The notes: generated from the sequence alone by a model not told the origin. DNA of 64,000 nucleotides from Sphingomonas suaedae (GCF_007833215.1 NZ_CP042239.1:1240001-1304000); one strand, 5' to 3'. Numbered from the stretch's first letter, positions 7,109-17,706 are shown. Numbers and translations are program-made.

Positions 7109-10100
7109 TCAAGCGCTCAATGGCAAGCTTTGCTCCCCCGACGCGAAGCCCGGCTTGTGCGACGCGACCAGATCGCTGGGCAGTTCGAACAGCACCGGCC
7201 CTGCGGTATAGAGCAGCCCCGCGACCACCTCGCGCCCCGGAAAGATCACCTCCAGCGCCGCGACATAGGCCGCCATCTGCTTCACATGATAGGGCGGGAC
7301 ATCGGCCAGAGACCCCGGCGCGCGCCGCCCGGTCTTGAAGTCCACCACCAGCACGCGATCGTCGGTCACAAGCAGCCGGTCGGCAGTCCCCGAAACGACA
7401 TGCCCGCCGCCAACCACCGCCGCGACCGGCGCCTCCGCCAGAGCCTCCGGCCCGAACAGCGCGGCAAATCGCGGCGCGGCAAGCACCCCCAGCGCCGCCC
7501 GCGCCAGCTCTACCCGCTCGCCCACATCCTCCACGCCCTCCGCGCCCGCCAGCCAGCCCTCCGCCACCTCGCCGCGCCGCTCGACAGCCACCACCGGCAG
7601 CCGCTCGAGCAACGCATGGATCAACCGCCCGCGCTCTGCCGCCGCCCGCAACGCCGCCGCAGGAGGCGGATCGGCCACCAGATCCTCGCCCAGCGACGAC
7701 GGCGCCAGCGGCCGCGGCGGTCGCGCCTCGACCGGAGCCGCACGCCGCGCCCAATCGGGCACATCGCCCGCAGCCGCACCTGCCTCCGCGACAACGGCCT
7801 TGCGCGGCACGGCGCGGGTTGGCGCCAGCCCGGTAAAGCTCCGCTCCCCCTCGCCCGCGTCCACGCCCAGTGCGTCCAGCCCGGCAGCAGCCGCCGTGTA
7901 CCAGCTCAACTCCGGCGGCACCCCCTTCGCCTTGGGCCCGAGCGCGCCCGCGATGACCAGCCGCTCCTCCGCCCGCGTCGCTGCGACGTAGAACAGCCGC
8001 CAATGCTCCTCCAGCTCGCGCGCTTCCGCCGCACTCACCGCCGCATCGACCGGCCCGCCGCGCTCTACCTTGCTGGGACGAAAGACGGGGATCTTCTCCG
8101 GGAAGTCATCCGGCTGCCACGCGACGAAATCCCCGCGATTGCCCGCCACCGGGTCCACCGTCGCATCGGCCAGGATCACCAACGGCGCCTGCAACCCCTT
8201 CGCGCCATGCGCGGTCATCACCCGCACTGCCGCCTGCGGCTGCGCGGCATCGCGGACGATCTCGACATCGCCGCGATCGAACCAGTCGAGGAAGCGTTGC
8301 AACGTCGGCGTCGCCACCCCCTCGAACCCCAGGGCTGCGGTCAGCAACTCCTCGATCGGATCGAGCGCCTCCGCCCCCAATCGCCGCAGCAATTTCCGTC
8401 GCCCGTCCATCGGCCCGGTCAGGATTGCTTCCAGAAACCGGTGCGGCGTCATGAAATCGGCCCGCGCCAGCAGCCCGAACAGCGGCTCCAGCCGCTCCGG
8501 TGTCTGCGTCGCGCGCAAATGCCGCCACAGGCTCCCGCGCTCGCGGATCGCCGCGACCATCAGCTCGTCCTGGCTCCACCCGATCAGCGGCGATACCAGC
8601 AGCGCCGCCAGCGACAGATCATCGTCCGGCTGCAACGCAAACCGCACCGCCGCCAGCAGATCCTGAACCGCCAGCGGCGCATTCAGCCGCAGCCGGTCGA
8701 CCCCCGCCACCGGCACCCCTTCGGCATAAAGCCGCGCGACGATCAGCCCCGCCAGCTCGCCGCGCCGCCGCACCAGGATCATCACATCCTCGGGCCGCAG
8801 CGTGCGCCCCTTGCTCTCCAGCTCCAGCGTGCCGATCCACTCCCGGATCTGCCGCGCAATCCGGTTGGCCAGCTCGCGCGTCGCGTCGTCGATCCAGCCC
8901 TCTTCGTCCTCCGGGTCGCCGCCTGTCACCACCGGCGGCCACAGGGTCACCGTCCCCGGCCCCTCGACCCGGCTGGCATGCGGCTCGGGCTCGGCAAATT
9001 CACCCATGCCCGGCGGCGGCAGCGCATCGATCGCCGCATCGACAAACTCCAGCACCGGCGCGGTCGAGCGGAAGCTGTGCACCAGGGACAGCGTATCCAG
9101 CGCCCCCGCCGCGCGCGTGTCGAAATGCTGCTGCGCCGCGCGGAAATTGACCGGATCGGTGCCCTGAAAGCCAAAGATCGCCTGCTTGTAATCCCCGACC
9201 GCAAAGATCGTGCGAACCTCCTCGCCATGCGCACCCTCGCCGGCAAAGAATTCGTCCGCCAGCGCGCGCACGATTCGCCACTGCGCCACATTGGTGTCCT
9301 GCGCCTCGTCGATCAGGACATGGCTGGTCGCCTGATCCAGCTTGTAGCGGATCCAGTCGCCCATTCCCGGCTGTTCGAGCAGCGCGACCGCCTTGCCGAT
9401 CAGATCATCGAAATCGACCGCCCCCGCGCGCCGCTTCGCCGCCGTATAGGTCGCGGCATATTCCCGCCCGGCCGCAAGCCCCTGCGCCAGGCAATCGACA
9501 TAGCCCGCGCGCGCTACCATCCCCTGCACCGCAACGCAGGCTTCGCCGAGTGCGATCAGCAGCGCCTCATAATCCGGGTCGATCGTGGTCAGCTTCGGTT
9601 TGACTACCTTCGGCGTCCCGGCCTTGGTCAGCGCCAGCGACTGCAGCTCGCCCAGCATCGCCACCCGCGCCGCCGGGTCCGCCGCGATCCACGCCCGCGC
9701 CACCCCGGCATCACGCGTGCCGGTCGCAGTCCCCCAAGCGTCATTCGCATCCGCAATCCGCGCCAGCCCGTCCACATCGAACGCATCGTCGCTGCACCAC
9801 TCCGCCGCCGCCTCAGCGACATCGCCCGACGGCAGCCCGAACGCCCGCCGCAACCATGGCTGGGTCCCGCTCGGCAGCGCCGCCATCGCCTCGGGCGCGC
9901 GGGCACAGGCGCTCAGAAACGCCTCGGCCTTACCCTCGCCCAGCCGCAGGCTCAGCGCCCCGACCGCGTCGATCACCCATGCGCGCCCCTCGCGCTCGGC
10001 GGTGACCAGCATCTCCGCCAGCGCCTCGCGCGCCAGCGCCGCTTCCTCGCGTGCCTCCAGCGGCCGGAACCCCGGCGTCAGCCCCGCCTCGACCGGAAAC

Positions 10101-10519
10101 GCCGACAACAAAGTCTGGCAAAAGCTATGGATCGTCTGGATGCGTAAGCCACCCCCCGGCGCATCCAGCACCTTGGCAAACAACGTCCGCGCGAGCGCAA
10201 TCTGCGCCTCATCCGCCGGCTCGCCCAGCGCTTCCAGATCGGCAAACAGCTCGGTCCGCTTCGCCCGTACCCAATAGGCCAGCCGCCCGCTCACCCGCGC
10301 CGCCATCTCCGCCGCACCCGCCTTGGTAAAGGTCAGGCACAGGATCGCCCCAGGATCGACCCCGCGCAGCAACAGGCGAAACACGCGGGCGGCCAGCACC
10401 TGCGTCTTCCCCGTCCCCGCACTGGCCGACAGCCACACGCTCGCCTCGGGCTGCGACGCCGCCCCCTGGCTCCCGGCCAGTGGGGGAAGTGCGGAGATAT
10501 TAGCGCCGCTCACGGCCAT
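7109..10519 (-). CDS. addA: Double-strand break repair helicase/nuclease AddA
   Basis: AddA is the UvrD-like helicase and nuclease subunit of AddAB, which resects double-strand ends for recombination, the alphaproteobacterial counterpart of RecBCD. The 1136-residue product has a Walker A motif (SASAGTGKTQ, about 31-40), the helicase motif LIDEAQDTN, VHSFRST, and a C-terminal PD-(D/E)xK nuclease with VLVVDFKTGR. Its start lies 20 bases inside the end of addB, so translation is coupled. Large antisense frames over this gene are composition artefacts. Confidence 0.95.
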   Translation of the reverse strand: MAVSGANISALPPLAGSQGAASQPEASVWLSASAGTGKTQVLAARVFRLLLRGVDPGAILCLTFTKAGAAEMAARVSGRLAYWVRAKRTELFADLEALGEPADEAQIALARTLFAKVLDAPGGGLRIQTIHSFCQTLLSAFPVEAGLTPGFRPLEAREEAALAREALAEMLVTAEREGRAWVIDAVGALSLRLGEGKAEAFLSACARAPEAMAALPSGTQPWLRRAFGLPSGDVAEAAAEWCSDDAFDVDGLARIADANDAWGTATGTRDAGVARAWIAADPAARVAMLGELQSLALTKAGTPKVVKPKLTTIDPDYEALLIALGEACVAVQGMVARAGYVDCLAQGLAAGREYAATYTAAKRRAGAVDFDDLIGKAVALLEQPGMGDWIRYKLDQATSHVLIDEAQDTNVAQWRIVRALADEFFAGEGAHGEEVRTIFAVGDYKQAIFGFQGTDPVNFRAAQQHFDTRAAGALDTLSLVHSFRSTAPVLEFVDAAIDALPPPGMGEFAEPEPHASRVEGPGTVTLWPPVVTGGDPEDEEGWIDDATRELANRIARQIREWIGTLELESKGRTLRPEDVMILVRRRGELAGLIVARLYAEGVPVAGVDRLRLNAPLAVQDLLAAVRFALQPDDDLSLAALLVSPLIGWSQDELMVAAIRERGSLWRHLRATQTPERLEPLFGLLARADFMTPHRFLEAILTGPMDGRRKLLRRLGAEALDPIEELLTAALGFEGVATPTLQRFLDWFDRGDVEIVRDAAQPQAAVRVMTAHGAKGLQAPLVILADATVDPVAGNRGDFVAWQPDDFPEKIPVFRPSKVERGGPVDAAVSAAEARELEEHWRLFYVAATRAEERLVIAGALGPKAKGVPPELSWYTAAAAGLDALGVDAGEGERSFTGLAPTRAVPRKAVVAEAGAAAGDVPDWARRAAPVEARPPRPLAPSSLGEDLVADPPPAAALRAAAERGRLIHALLERLPVVAVERRGEVAEGWLAGAEGVEDVGERVELARAALGVLAAPRFAALFGPEALAEAPVAAVVGGGHVVSGTADRLLVTDDRVLVVDFKTGRRAPGSLADVPPYHVKQMAAYVAALEVIFPGREVVAGLLYTAGPVLFELPSDLVASHKPGFASGEQSLPLSA

Positions 10520-13442
10520 ACCATTCGTCCCGGCGCATCAGCTGGTCATAGTCGGAATAGGGCGCATATTCCGGGTGCAGCTTCGCGGTGAACGCCTCGC
10601 CCCCGGTCAGATAGCGCCCCGCCGTATCGGCGAAGTTCTCGGCTGCCGTCGGCACGAATTCCTCCGGCTTCATCCGCCCATATTTCTCCGCCGGATCGAC
10701 CGGCGTCGCGACATAGCCGAACTCGCCATTGCGCCGCGCCAGCGACCAATATTCGAAACAGCTCGCCCGCCCCGAAATGCCGGCAAAGCCGCCGCGCTCG
10801 GCGATCAGGCCCAGCAGCCCCAGCTGCAAACTATACCCCGCGCGCACCGCCTTCGTGCTCGGCGGCTGGCCGGTCTTGTAATCGACGATCCCGATCGTCC
10901 CGTCACCCATCGCATCGATCCGGTCGAACTTGCCGGTCAGCCGCACGCCGGCAATGTCGACGCCGCCCTCCTGCTCCACCGCCAGGATGCGCCGCGCCGG
11001 ATGCGCCGCGGTCTCGCGCACGATCCAGCGCACCGCCTCGATCAACCTTGGCTGCCACAAAGCGCGCATCATCGGGTGCGCCGCGCGCAGCATCTCCAGC
11101 ACACGCGGCTCCAGCGCCTCGGGGTCACACCCATCGTGCCGCGCCCATTGCTCCAGCGCGTCATGCACCGCCGTTCCGCGCCACGCCGCGCTCGGATCGG
11201 CGTCGACCGGATCGAGCGGGCGCAGCCGCAACATGCGCTTGGCGTAAAAGGCATAGGGGTCGGCCTTCAGCCGGTCGACATCGGTGACGGGTATCGATCG
11301 CGGCCGGATCGCCACCGGCGGACACGGCTCGGGCCGCGTCACTGGTTCATGCACCCCCGGCACATCGATGGCGCGCGCCCAGGCTTCGAGTTCGGTCGCC
11401 CGCTCCAGCCCACCCGACAGCGCCTCCAGCCGCAACCAGAAGCGCGAGGCAATCGTCGGCGCCCCCGCATCGCGCTTCGCCCGTGTCAGCAGCACCTCGC
11501 GCGCGCCCAGCCCCTGCGCCAGGTCATGCGCCGCAAGGCCAATCCGCCGCTCCAGCCCCGGCAAACCCAGCTCGCTACGGATGCGCGGCGCCAGCCACGG
11601 ATCGGGCGCAGGCAGCCCCGGCCACACCCCTTCGTTCAGCCCGCCCAGCACCAACAGGTCGGCGGCATGCAACCGCGCCTCGATCACACCGAGAATGGCA
11701 AGCCGCGGATGCCCGCCCTGTGGCGGTCGCACCGCCACCTCGTCCATCAACGTGCGCAGCAAGGCAGGCAGGCTCGCCGGCGCGATCAGCGCTGGACCAT
11801 GCACCGCCTCCCGCTCCAGATCGTCGAGCAACGCCGCCGCCGCGCGGCCATCGACGCCCGCCCAGATCCGCTCGCCGCACAGCCGCTCCGCGCCTTCGCG
11901 CAATTGCGCCAGCAATGTCGCGGGTGGCACCATCTCCGCCGCAAACGCCGCCTCGATCGGCTCCAGCTGCGCCGCAATCTCCGCCCATGCATCGATCGCC
12001 CGCGCGCGAACCCGCGCGTCATAGCCCTCGGGATCGGCCAGATGCGCTGTCACCCCCGCCAAGCCCGCAGGCGGCCTCGGCCCCCGCAATGCCAGATCGA
12101 GGATGCGAACCTGTTCCAGCCAGCCAATCCGCGCCTCGCCCGCACGCACCAGCGGATGCTTGAGCAGCGCCAGCAACGCCATCGGCGCAAAGCTCTGCGC
12201 CGCCGCCTCGGCCAGCGCCAGCAACAGCGTCCCCGGCGGCATAATCGCTAGCGCCGACCCGGCGGAATCGTCGATCGCGATGCCCCAGCGCGCGCAATGC
12301 GCCGCCACCCGCTTGGCCAGCGCGCGATCCGGCGTCACCAAAGCCGCCGTCCGTCCCGGCTCCTCCAGCGCCTGTCGCAACGCCAGCGCAATCCCCTGCG
12401 CCTCCTCCGCCGGGGTCGCGACTTCCAGCGCGCGTACCCCCGCCAGCCGTCGCTCGCCCGCGGGCAAATCGCTCCACAGGGTCGTACGCTCGGCCGGCAT
12501 CATCGCGCTCGCAATCGCCTTGCTCCGCGCGGGCGGCGCATCCAGCTCTGTCGCGACGCGCCACGTCTCGAACTCGCCGCGCTGCACGCCCATCCGGTCG
12601 ATCAACAGCTTCAGATGGAATTGCGGGTGCGTTTCCAGACTGCGCCGCCGCCGTCCGCTCACCGGGTCCGCCGGGAACGGCCCCAGCATCGCCCATTCCT
12701 CATCCGCCATTGCCAGATCGACGCCGGGCAGCACCACCTGCCCCTGCGGCAACCCCGCCACGACGCGCAGCAGCCGCGCAATCGCGGGCGCGCTCGTGGT
12801 AATCCCCGCCGCACAGACAAACCGCTCAGGCGGCTCCGCCCGCCACCGCCCCGCAACCCGGTCGAGCAAGCGATTCCGCCGCTCGGCCAGACCGATCCGG
12901 CCCAATTTCTCAAGCTCTTGCGGCCATTTCTCCAGAACGATCTCGAACAGGTCCAGCGCACGCTGCCAATGCACGGTCAAATGATCGAGCAGCACCACAT
13001 CGCGCAGCGCGCTCGGCGCAATCTCCTCGACCAGCATCTGGTCGAGCGTCCGCCCCAGATCCCCCGCCAGCCGCACCGCCTCCGCCGCATCGACGCTGGG
13101 GTCATGCGCTTCGATCAACCGCGCCAGGATCATTCGCCGCTGCAACGGATCGACCGCGGGCGGGATCGGCGCGTCATCGTCTGCGGGATCGAGAAACGGC
13201 CCCGCCGCCTCGTCCAGTTCAGGATCGCCGATCGCCACCATGCGCGGCAGCAACAACCCGCCCCCGCTCGCCCGCACGAACGCATCGGTGATCGTCCGCT
13301 TGGCGCGATTGGTCGGCACCAGCACCACCCCCCGCGCCAGCCGCAACGGATCGCCCCCATGCCGCCGGATCAACCCCTGCGCGAGCGCATCGGCGAACGC
13401 ACGATGCGGCGGGATGGTGTAGAGGTTTAGGCGGGTGGTCAT
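10500..13442 (-). CDS. addB: Double-strand break repair protein AddB
   Basis: AddB is the second subunit of the AddAB end-processing enzyme. The 980-residue product opens with NLYTIPPHRAFADALAQGL, typical of alphaproteobacterial AddB, and ends in a RecB-like nuclease domain with FDRIDAMGDGTIGIVDYKTGQ. The N-terminal region that would hold a Walker A motif reads LVPTNRAKRT and lacks GxGKT, so ATP binding here is probably lost or altered. The gene comes first in the addB-addA pair and overlaps addA by 20 bases. Confidence 0.93.
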   Translation of the reverse strand: MTTRLNLYTIPPHRAFADALAQGLIRRHGGDPLRLARGVVLVPTNRAKRTITDAFVRASGGGLLLPRMVAIGDPELDEAAGPFLDPADDDAPIPPAVDPLQRRMILARLIEAHDPSVDAAEAVRLAGDLGRTLDQMLVEEIAPSALRDVVLLDHLTVHWQRALDLFEIVLEKWPQELEKLGRIGLAERRNRLLDRVAGRWRAEPPERFVCAAGITTSAPAIARLLRVVAGLPQGQVVLPGVDLAMADEEWAMLGPFPADPVSGRRRRSLETHPQFHLKLLIDRMGVQRGEFETWRVATELDAPPARSKAIASAMMPAERTTLWSDLPAGERRLAGVRALEVATPAEEAQGIALALRQALEEPGRTAALVTPDRALAKRVAAHCARWGIAIDDSAGSALAIMPPGTLLLALAEAAAQSFAPMALLALLKHPLVRAGEARIGWLEQVRILDLALRGPRPPAGLAGVTAHLADPEGYDARVRARAIDAWAEIAAQLEPIEAAFAAEMVPPATLLAQLREGAERLCGERIWAGVDGRAAAALLDDLEREAVHGPALIAPASLPALLRTLMDEVAVRPPQGGHPRLAILGVIEARLHAADLLVLGGLNEGVWPGLPAPDPWLAPRIRSELGLPGLERRIGLAAHDLAQGLGAREVLLTRAKRDAGAPTIASRFWLRLEALSGGLERATELEAWARAIDVPGVHEPVTRPEPCPPVAIRPRSIPVTDVDRLKADPYAFYAKRMLRLRPLDPVDADPSAAWRGTAVHDALEQWARHDGCDPEALEPRVLEMLRAAHPMMRALWQPRLIEAVRWIVRETAAHPARRILAVEQEGGVDIAGVRLTGKFDRIDAMGDGTIGIVDYKTGQPPSTKAVRAGYSLQLGLLGLIAERGGFAGISGRASCFEYWSLARRNGEFGYVATPVDPAEKYGRMKPEEFVPTAAENFADTAGRYLTGGEAFTAKLHPEYAPYSDYDQLMRRDEWYGRERR

Positions 13443-13463
13443 GGGTAGGCCTAGCGTAGGAAA

Positions 13464-13498
13464 GGCAGGCGCCCACCGCCACTTAAATTCCGCCTGCC
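13464..13498 (-). terminator. Possible terminator after putA
   Basis: GGCAGGCG (13464-13471) and CGCCTGCC (13491-13498) are exact complements around a 19-base loop. Read on the minus strand the stem is followed by TTTCC, about 40 bases past the putA stop. The short T-run makes it moderate evidence only. Confidence 0.4.
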
Positions 13499-13537
13499 CA
13501 AGGGAGCGGCCAACGACGGCCCGCCCGCGCGTCGCCG

Positions 13538-16500
13538 CTACGCCATCGCCATCAGGCTGGCATTTCCGCCTGCTGCGGTCGTGTTGATCGAGGTGGAAAC
13601 CTCCTCGACCAGCCAGTCGAGCCGGGGCGTTCCCGCCTGCACCAGCACGATCGGTCCGGGCAGCGCCGCGATATCTGCCAGCGCTGCCAACCGCGTCGCT
13701 TGGTCGCCCTCGATCAGCGCAGCGCTATACGGCCCTGCCCCGCGCCAGTCGGAAACCCAGTCGATCCGCTGCGCCACCCGCTGCGGCAGCCCGGCCAGCG
13801 CGTCGCGCAACGCCGGGCTGCCGATCACCGCGCGATTGCCCGTCGCCAGCACCGCGCATAGCTGTTCGATCAGCCCTGCACGCGTCTGCGGCAGCAACAG
13901 CGCCCGTCCGCGCGGATGGATGCTGTAGAGATTGGCCTCACCCACCGGCCCCGGCAGTTCGACCTGCGCGCCCAGCAGCGACACTTCGCCCGCCTCGCGC
14001 GCGCATTCGCCCGCATCGCCCAGCCACAGCGCGAAGTCGCGCAGCGCGGGCTCCGCGGCTGCCGATGCGATCTCCGGCGGCACCGTCTGCGCCTTGACCA
14101 GCCGCCCCAGATAGAGCGGCCCGCCCGCCTTCGGCCCGGTTCCGGAAAGCCCGCGTCCGCCAAAGGGCTGAACGCCCACCACCGCGCCGATGATGTTGCG
14201 GTTGATGTAGAGATTGCCCGCCTCGACCCGCTGCGTGACATGTTCAACCGTCTCGTCGAGCCGCGTGTGGAGGCCGAAGGTCAGCCCGTAGCCGGTCGCG
14301 TTGATCGCATCGATCACCCGGTCGAGGTCGCGACGGCGATAGCGCATGACGTGAAGCACAGGGCCGAACACCTCGCGTTGCACGTCGGCGATCGCATCGA
14401 TCTCGATGATCGTCGGGGGAACGAACGTCCCCTGCCCGGTTTCGCCGGCGAGCGCGATCTGCTCGACGTTGCGGCCCAGACGGCGCATCTTTTCGATATG
14501 GCTGTTGATGTTGATCTGCGCCTCGGCGCTGATCACGGGACCGATATCGGTCGACAGCTGGTCGGTGCGACCGATCGACAGCTCGTGCAGCGCGCCCTTC
14601 AGCATCGCCAGGATTCGGTCGGCGACGTCCTCCTGCAGGCACAGGATGCGCAGCGCCGAACAGCGCTGCCCCGCGCTGTCGAAAGCCGAGGCGATGACAT
14701 CGGCGACGACCTGTTCGGCAAGCGCGGAGGAATCGACGATCATCGCATTCTGTCCGCCGGTCTCGGCGACGAACGGGATCGGCGTGCCATCGTCGGCCAG
14801 CTGGCCCGCCAGCTGCTTCTGGATGATCCGCGCCACCTCGGTCGACCCGGTGAACATCACGCCCTGCGTGCCCGGCGCCGCGACCAGCGCCGCGCCGATG
14901 CGACCGTCACCGGGCACCAGCTGGAGCACCTTCGCCGGGATTCCCGCTGCGTGCAGGATCGCAATGCCCTGCGCGGCGATCAGCAGCGTCTCTTCCGCAG
15001 GCTTGGCGAGCACCGGGTTACCAGTCACGAGCGCGGCGCAGACCTGTCCGATGAAGATCGCCAGCGGGAAATTCCACGGGCTGATGCACACGACCGGCCC
15101 AAGCGGCGCATGGGCGATGCCCAGCGTGGCGCGCGCCTGCTGCGCATAATAGCGCAGGAAATCGATCGCCTCGCGCACCTCGGCAATCGCATTGGGCGCG
15201 GACTTGCCCGCCTCGCGCATGACCAGGCCCATCAGCAACGGCATCCGATCCTGCATCAGATCCGCGGCGCGGTCGAGACAGGCGGCACGTTCGGCGACCG
15301 GGACCGCCGCCCATTCCGCCGCCACGCTCGCTGCGGTCTCGACCGCCTTCGCCGCCGCGTCCTCGCTCGCCTCGATCACCGTGCCGACGATATCGAGCGC
15401 GTCCGCCGGGTTCGCCACCGGCCGCGCCTTGCCCTGCCCATCCGCCGGCTCCGCGACCCAGCCGATCGCCGCGCTCTCGCGCAGCTTCTCGCCAAGGTGC
15501 GCCAGCGCAGTTTCGTCCGACAGGTCGATGCCCGTCGAGTTCACCCGCTCGCCATAGAGGTCGGCGGGCAGCGCAATGATCGGATGCTTGCTCCCGGGCG
15601 CATCCATCGCGGTCACAACCTCGACCGGATCGGTCACCAGTTCGGCAATCGACACTTCGGGATTGGCGATCCGGTTGACGAAGGACGAATTTGCCCCGTT
15701 CTCGAGCAGACGGCGGACGAGATAGGCGAGCAGAGTCTCGTGCGTGCCGACGGGCGCGTAGATACGACACGGGCGGTTGAGCTTGTCACTTCCGACCACC
15801 TCGTCATACAGCGGTTCGCCCATGCCGTGCAGGCACTGGAACTCGTAATCGCCCAGGGCGAAGTCCGGCCCCGCAAGGTGGTAGATAGTCGCAAGCGACT
15901 GGGCATTGTGGGTCGCGAATTGCGGGAAGACGTGGCGCTTGGCCGCCAGCAGCTTCTTCGCACAGGCGATGTACGCGACATCGGTATGGACCTTGCGGGT
16001 ATAGACCGGAAAGTCCGCCAACCCGTCCACCTGCGCGCGCTTGATTTCGGCGTCCCAATAGGCGCCCTTGACCAGCCGCACCATGATCCGCCGCCCCGCG
16101 CGCTGCGCAAGATCGACGATCCAGTCGATCACGAACGGGCAGCGCTTTCCATAGGCCTGCACTACGAAACCAAGGCCATCCCAGCCCGCCAGATCGGGAT
16201 CGAGAGCCAGACTCTCAAGAATATCGAGCGACAGTTCGAGACGGTCGGCCTCCTCGGCGTCGATGTTGAAGCCGATATCATAGGATTTGGCCAGCACCGC
16301 CAGCGCCTTCACGCGCGGCAGCAGCTCGGCCATCACGCGCCCCGCCTGCGCACGGGCATAGCGCGGATGCAGCGCCGACAGCTTGATCGAGATGCCGGGC
16401 CCGCCGACCACGCCCCGGCCCGCCGAAGCGGTGCCGATCGCGTTCACCGCATTCTCATAATCGCGATAATAGCGGTCGGCATCGGCCATGGTCGTCGCCG

Positions 16501-17146
16501 CCTCGCCCAACATGTCGTAGCTGTACTGGAAGCCGCGCGCCTCGAGCGGGCGCGCGCGCTTCAGCGCCTCGGCGATCGTCTCGCCCGTGACGAACTGCTC
16601 GCCCATCATCCGCATCGCCATATCGACCCCGCGCCGGATCACCGGCTCGCCCGCCCGCGCGATCAGGCGCGTGAGCGCCGCCGCGAGCCCGGCATCGTTG
16701 ACGCTCCCCGTCAGCTTGCCCGTCACCACCAGCCCCCAGGTCGCGGCATTGACGAACAGCGAGCGGCCGTCGCCGATATGCGCCTTCCAGTCACCCTCGG
16801 AGATCTTGTCACGGATCAACGCGTCGCGCGTCGCGGCATCGGGGATGCGCAGCAGCGCCTCGGCGAGACACATCAGCGCGACGCCCTCCTGGCTCGACAG
16901 CGCATATTCCTGGACCAGCCCCTCGACCCCCGTGCCCTTATGCTTGGCGCGCAAGGCAGAGATCAATCCGGTCGCTGTGGCTTTGGCCGCCTCGCGCACT
17001 CCGGTGCTCAGCTCGGCCGCGGCGATCAGCGGCGCAAGGCATTCCGGTTCGGGCCTGCGATAGGCTGCGGTAATCGCGGCGCGCAGCGGGGTGGCGGGGC
17101 GGATCGGCGGAGCGAAGTCGGCGAAGGGATGGGTCATGCCCCCCAT
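13538..17146 (-). CDS. putA: Bifunctional proline dehydrogenase / L-glutamate gamma-semialdehyde dehydrogenase
   Basis: PutA oxidises proline to pyrroline-5-carboxylate with FAD and then to glutamate with NAD. The 1202-residue protein has a PutA barrel domain (about 150-480; ISIKLSALHPRY, VKGAYWDAEIK). An aldehyde dehydrogenase domain (about 560-1010) follows, with ISPWNFPLAIF, the VAETGGQN glutamate and the catalytic cysteine in SAGQRCSA. It lacks the N-terminal ribbon-helix-helix of enteric PutA, so it is not its own repressor. That fits the divergent Lrp-type gene next door. A second in-frame ATG (17137) is an alternative start three codons later. Confidence 0.96.
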   Translation of the reverse strand: MGGMTHPFADFAPPIRPATPLRAAITAAYRRPEPECLAPLIAAAELSTGVREAAKATATGLISALRAKHKGTGVEGLVQEYALSSQEGVALMCLAEALLRIPDAATRDALIRDKISEGDWKAHIGDGRSLFVNAATWGLVVTGKLTGSVNDAGLAAALTRLIARAGEPVIRRGVDMAMRMMGEQFVTGETIAEALKRARPLEARGFQYSYDMLGEAATTMADADRYYRDYENAVNAIGTASAGRGVVGGPGISIKLSALHPRYARAQAGRVMAELLPRVKALAVLAKSYDIGFNIDAEEADRLELSLDILESLALDPDLAGWDGLGFVVQAYGKRCPFVIDWIVDLAQRAGRRIMVRLVKGAYWDAEIKRAQVDGLADFPVYTRKVHTDVAYIACAKKLLAAKRHVFPQFATHNAQSLATIYHLAGPDFALGDYEFQCLHGMGEPLYDEVVGSDKLNRPCRIYAPVGTHETLLAYLVRRLLENGANSSFVNRIANPEVSIAELVTDPVEVVTAMDAPGSKHPIIALPADLYGERVNSTGIDLSDETALAHLGEKLRESAAIGWVAEPADGQGKARPVANPADALDIVGTVIEASEDAAAKAVETAASVAAEWAAVPVAERAACLDRAADLMQDRMPLLMGLVMREAGKSAPNAIAEVREAIDFLRYYAQQARATLGIAHAPLGPVVCISPWNFPLAIFIGQVCAALVTGNPVLAKPAEETLLIAAQGIAILHAAGIPAKVLQLVPGDGRIGAALVAAPGTQGVMFTGSTEVARIIQKQLAGQLADDGTPIPFVAETGGQNAMIVDSSALAEQVVADVIASAFDSAGQRCSALRILCLQEDVADRILAMLKGALHELSIGRTDQLSTDIGPVISAEAQININSHIEKMRRLGRNVEQIALAGETGQGTFVPPTIIEIDAIADVQREVFGPVLHVMRYRRRDLDRVIDAINATGYGLTFGLHTRLDETVEHVTQRVEAGNLYINRNIIGAVVGVQPFGGRGLSGTGPKAGGPLYLGRLVKAQTVPPEIASAAAEPALRDFALWLGDAGECAREAGEVSLLGAQVELPGPVGEANLYSIHPRGRALLLPQTRAGLIEQLCAVLATGNRAVIGSPALRDALAGLPQRVAQRIDWVSDWRGAGPYSAALIEGDQATRLAALADIAALPGPIVLVQAGTPRLDWLVEEVSTSINTTAAGGNASLMAMA

Positions 17147-17232
17147 CCTATCAAAGGTCTAAGCGGCAGATCGACTTTTAAGTCATTCCATGCGTATAAC
17201 TTTGCCTTCATTTCGACAATTTGGCAGGCAAA

Positions 17233-17706
17233 ATGCGCACCCAAACGCTCGAACATAGTGATCTCGATCCGTTCGATCGAAAGATCGTTGAGGTTCTGCG
17301 CATCGACGGGCGCATCTCGATTACCGACCTTGCCGCGCGCGTAGGCCTGTCGAAGACGCCGTGCCAGATTCGGGTAAAGCGGCTCGTCGCCAGCGGCGTC
17401 ATCCGCGGCTTCCGCGCGATCGTCGATCCGGCGCGGCTCGGCCTCGAACATGTCGCGTTCACCGAGGTAAAACTGTCCGACACGCGCGAGGAAGCACTGG
17501 AAGCATTTCGTGCCGCCGTGCTGCGCATTCCCGAGGTCGAGGAATGCCATATGATCGCCAGCAGCTTCGACTATCTGCTCAAGGTCCGCACCGCCGACAT
17601 CCGCCGTTATCGCGAAGTGCTGGGCGAACGCATCTCGAGCCTGCCGCATGTTGCGAGCACATCGACCTTCGTCGCGATGGAGACGATCAAGGACGCGGGG
17701 GGATGA
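17233..17706 (+). CDS. Lrp/AsnC-family regulator, probable proline-responsive activator of putA
   Basis: The 157-residue protein has an N-terminal winged HTH (about 12-60; LDPFDRKIVEVLRIDGRIS, GLSKTPCQIRVKRL) and a C-terminal RAM ligand-binding domain (about 75-150). It is divergent from putA with about 90 bases between the starts. This is the usual arrangement of PutR, which activates putA in response to proline in other alphaproteobacteria; the role here is inferred. The ATG at 17233 is preferred over an in-frame TTG at 17221 because GGCAGG sits just upstream of it. Its stop codon abuts the 3' end of the tRNA-Met gene. Confidence 0.88.
   Translation: MRTQTLEHSDLDPFDRKIVEVLRIDGRISITDLAARVGLSKTPCQIRVKRLVASGVIRGFRAIVDPARLGLEHVAFTEVKLSDTREEALEAFRAAVLRIPEVEECHMIASSFDYLLKVRTADIRRYREVLGERISSLPHVASTSTFVAMETIKDAGG

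Noticed and set aside
7130..10147. A 1005-codon open frame antisense to addA
   Set aside because: It is very rich in Arg, Pro and Gln and has no motif. It mirrors the codon bias of addA, whose helicase motifs are clear on the other strand.
13916..17344. A 1142-codon open frame antisense to putA
   Set aside because: It is an Arg/Asp/His-rich composition shadow of putA and spans the putA promoter and the Lrp start.
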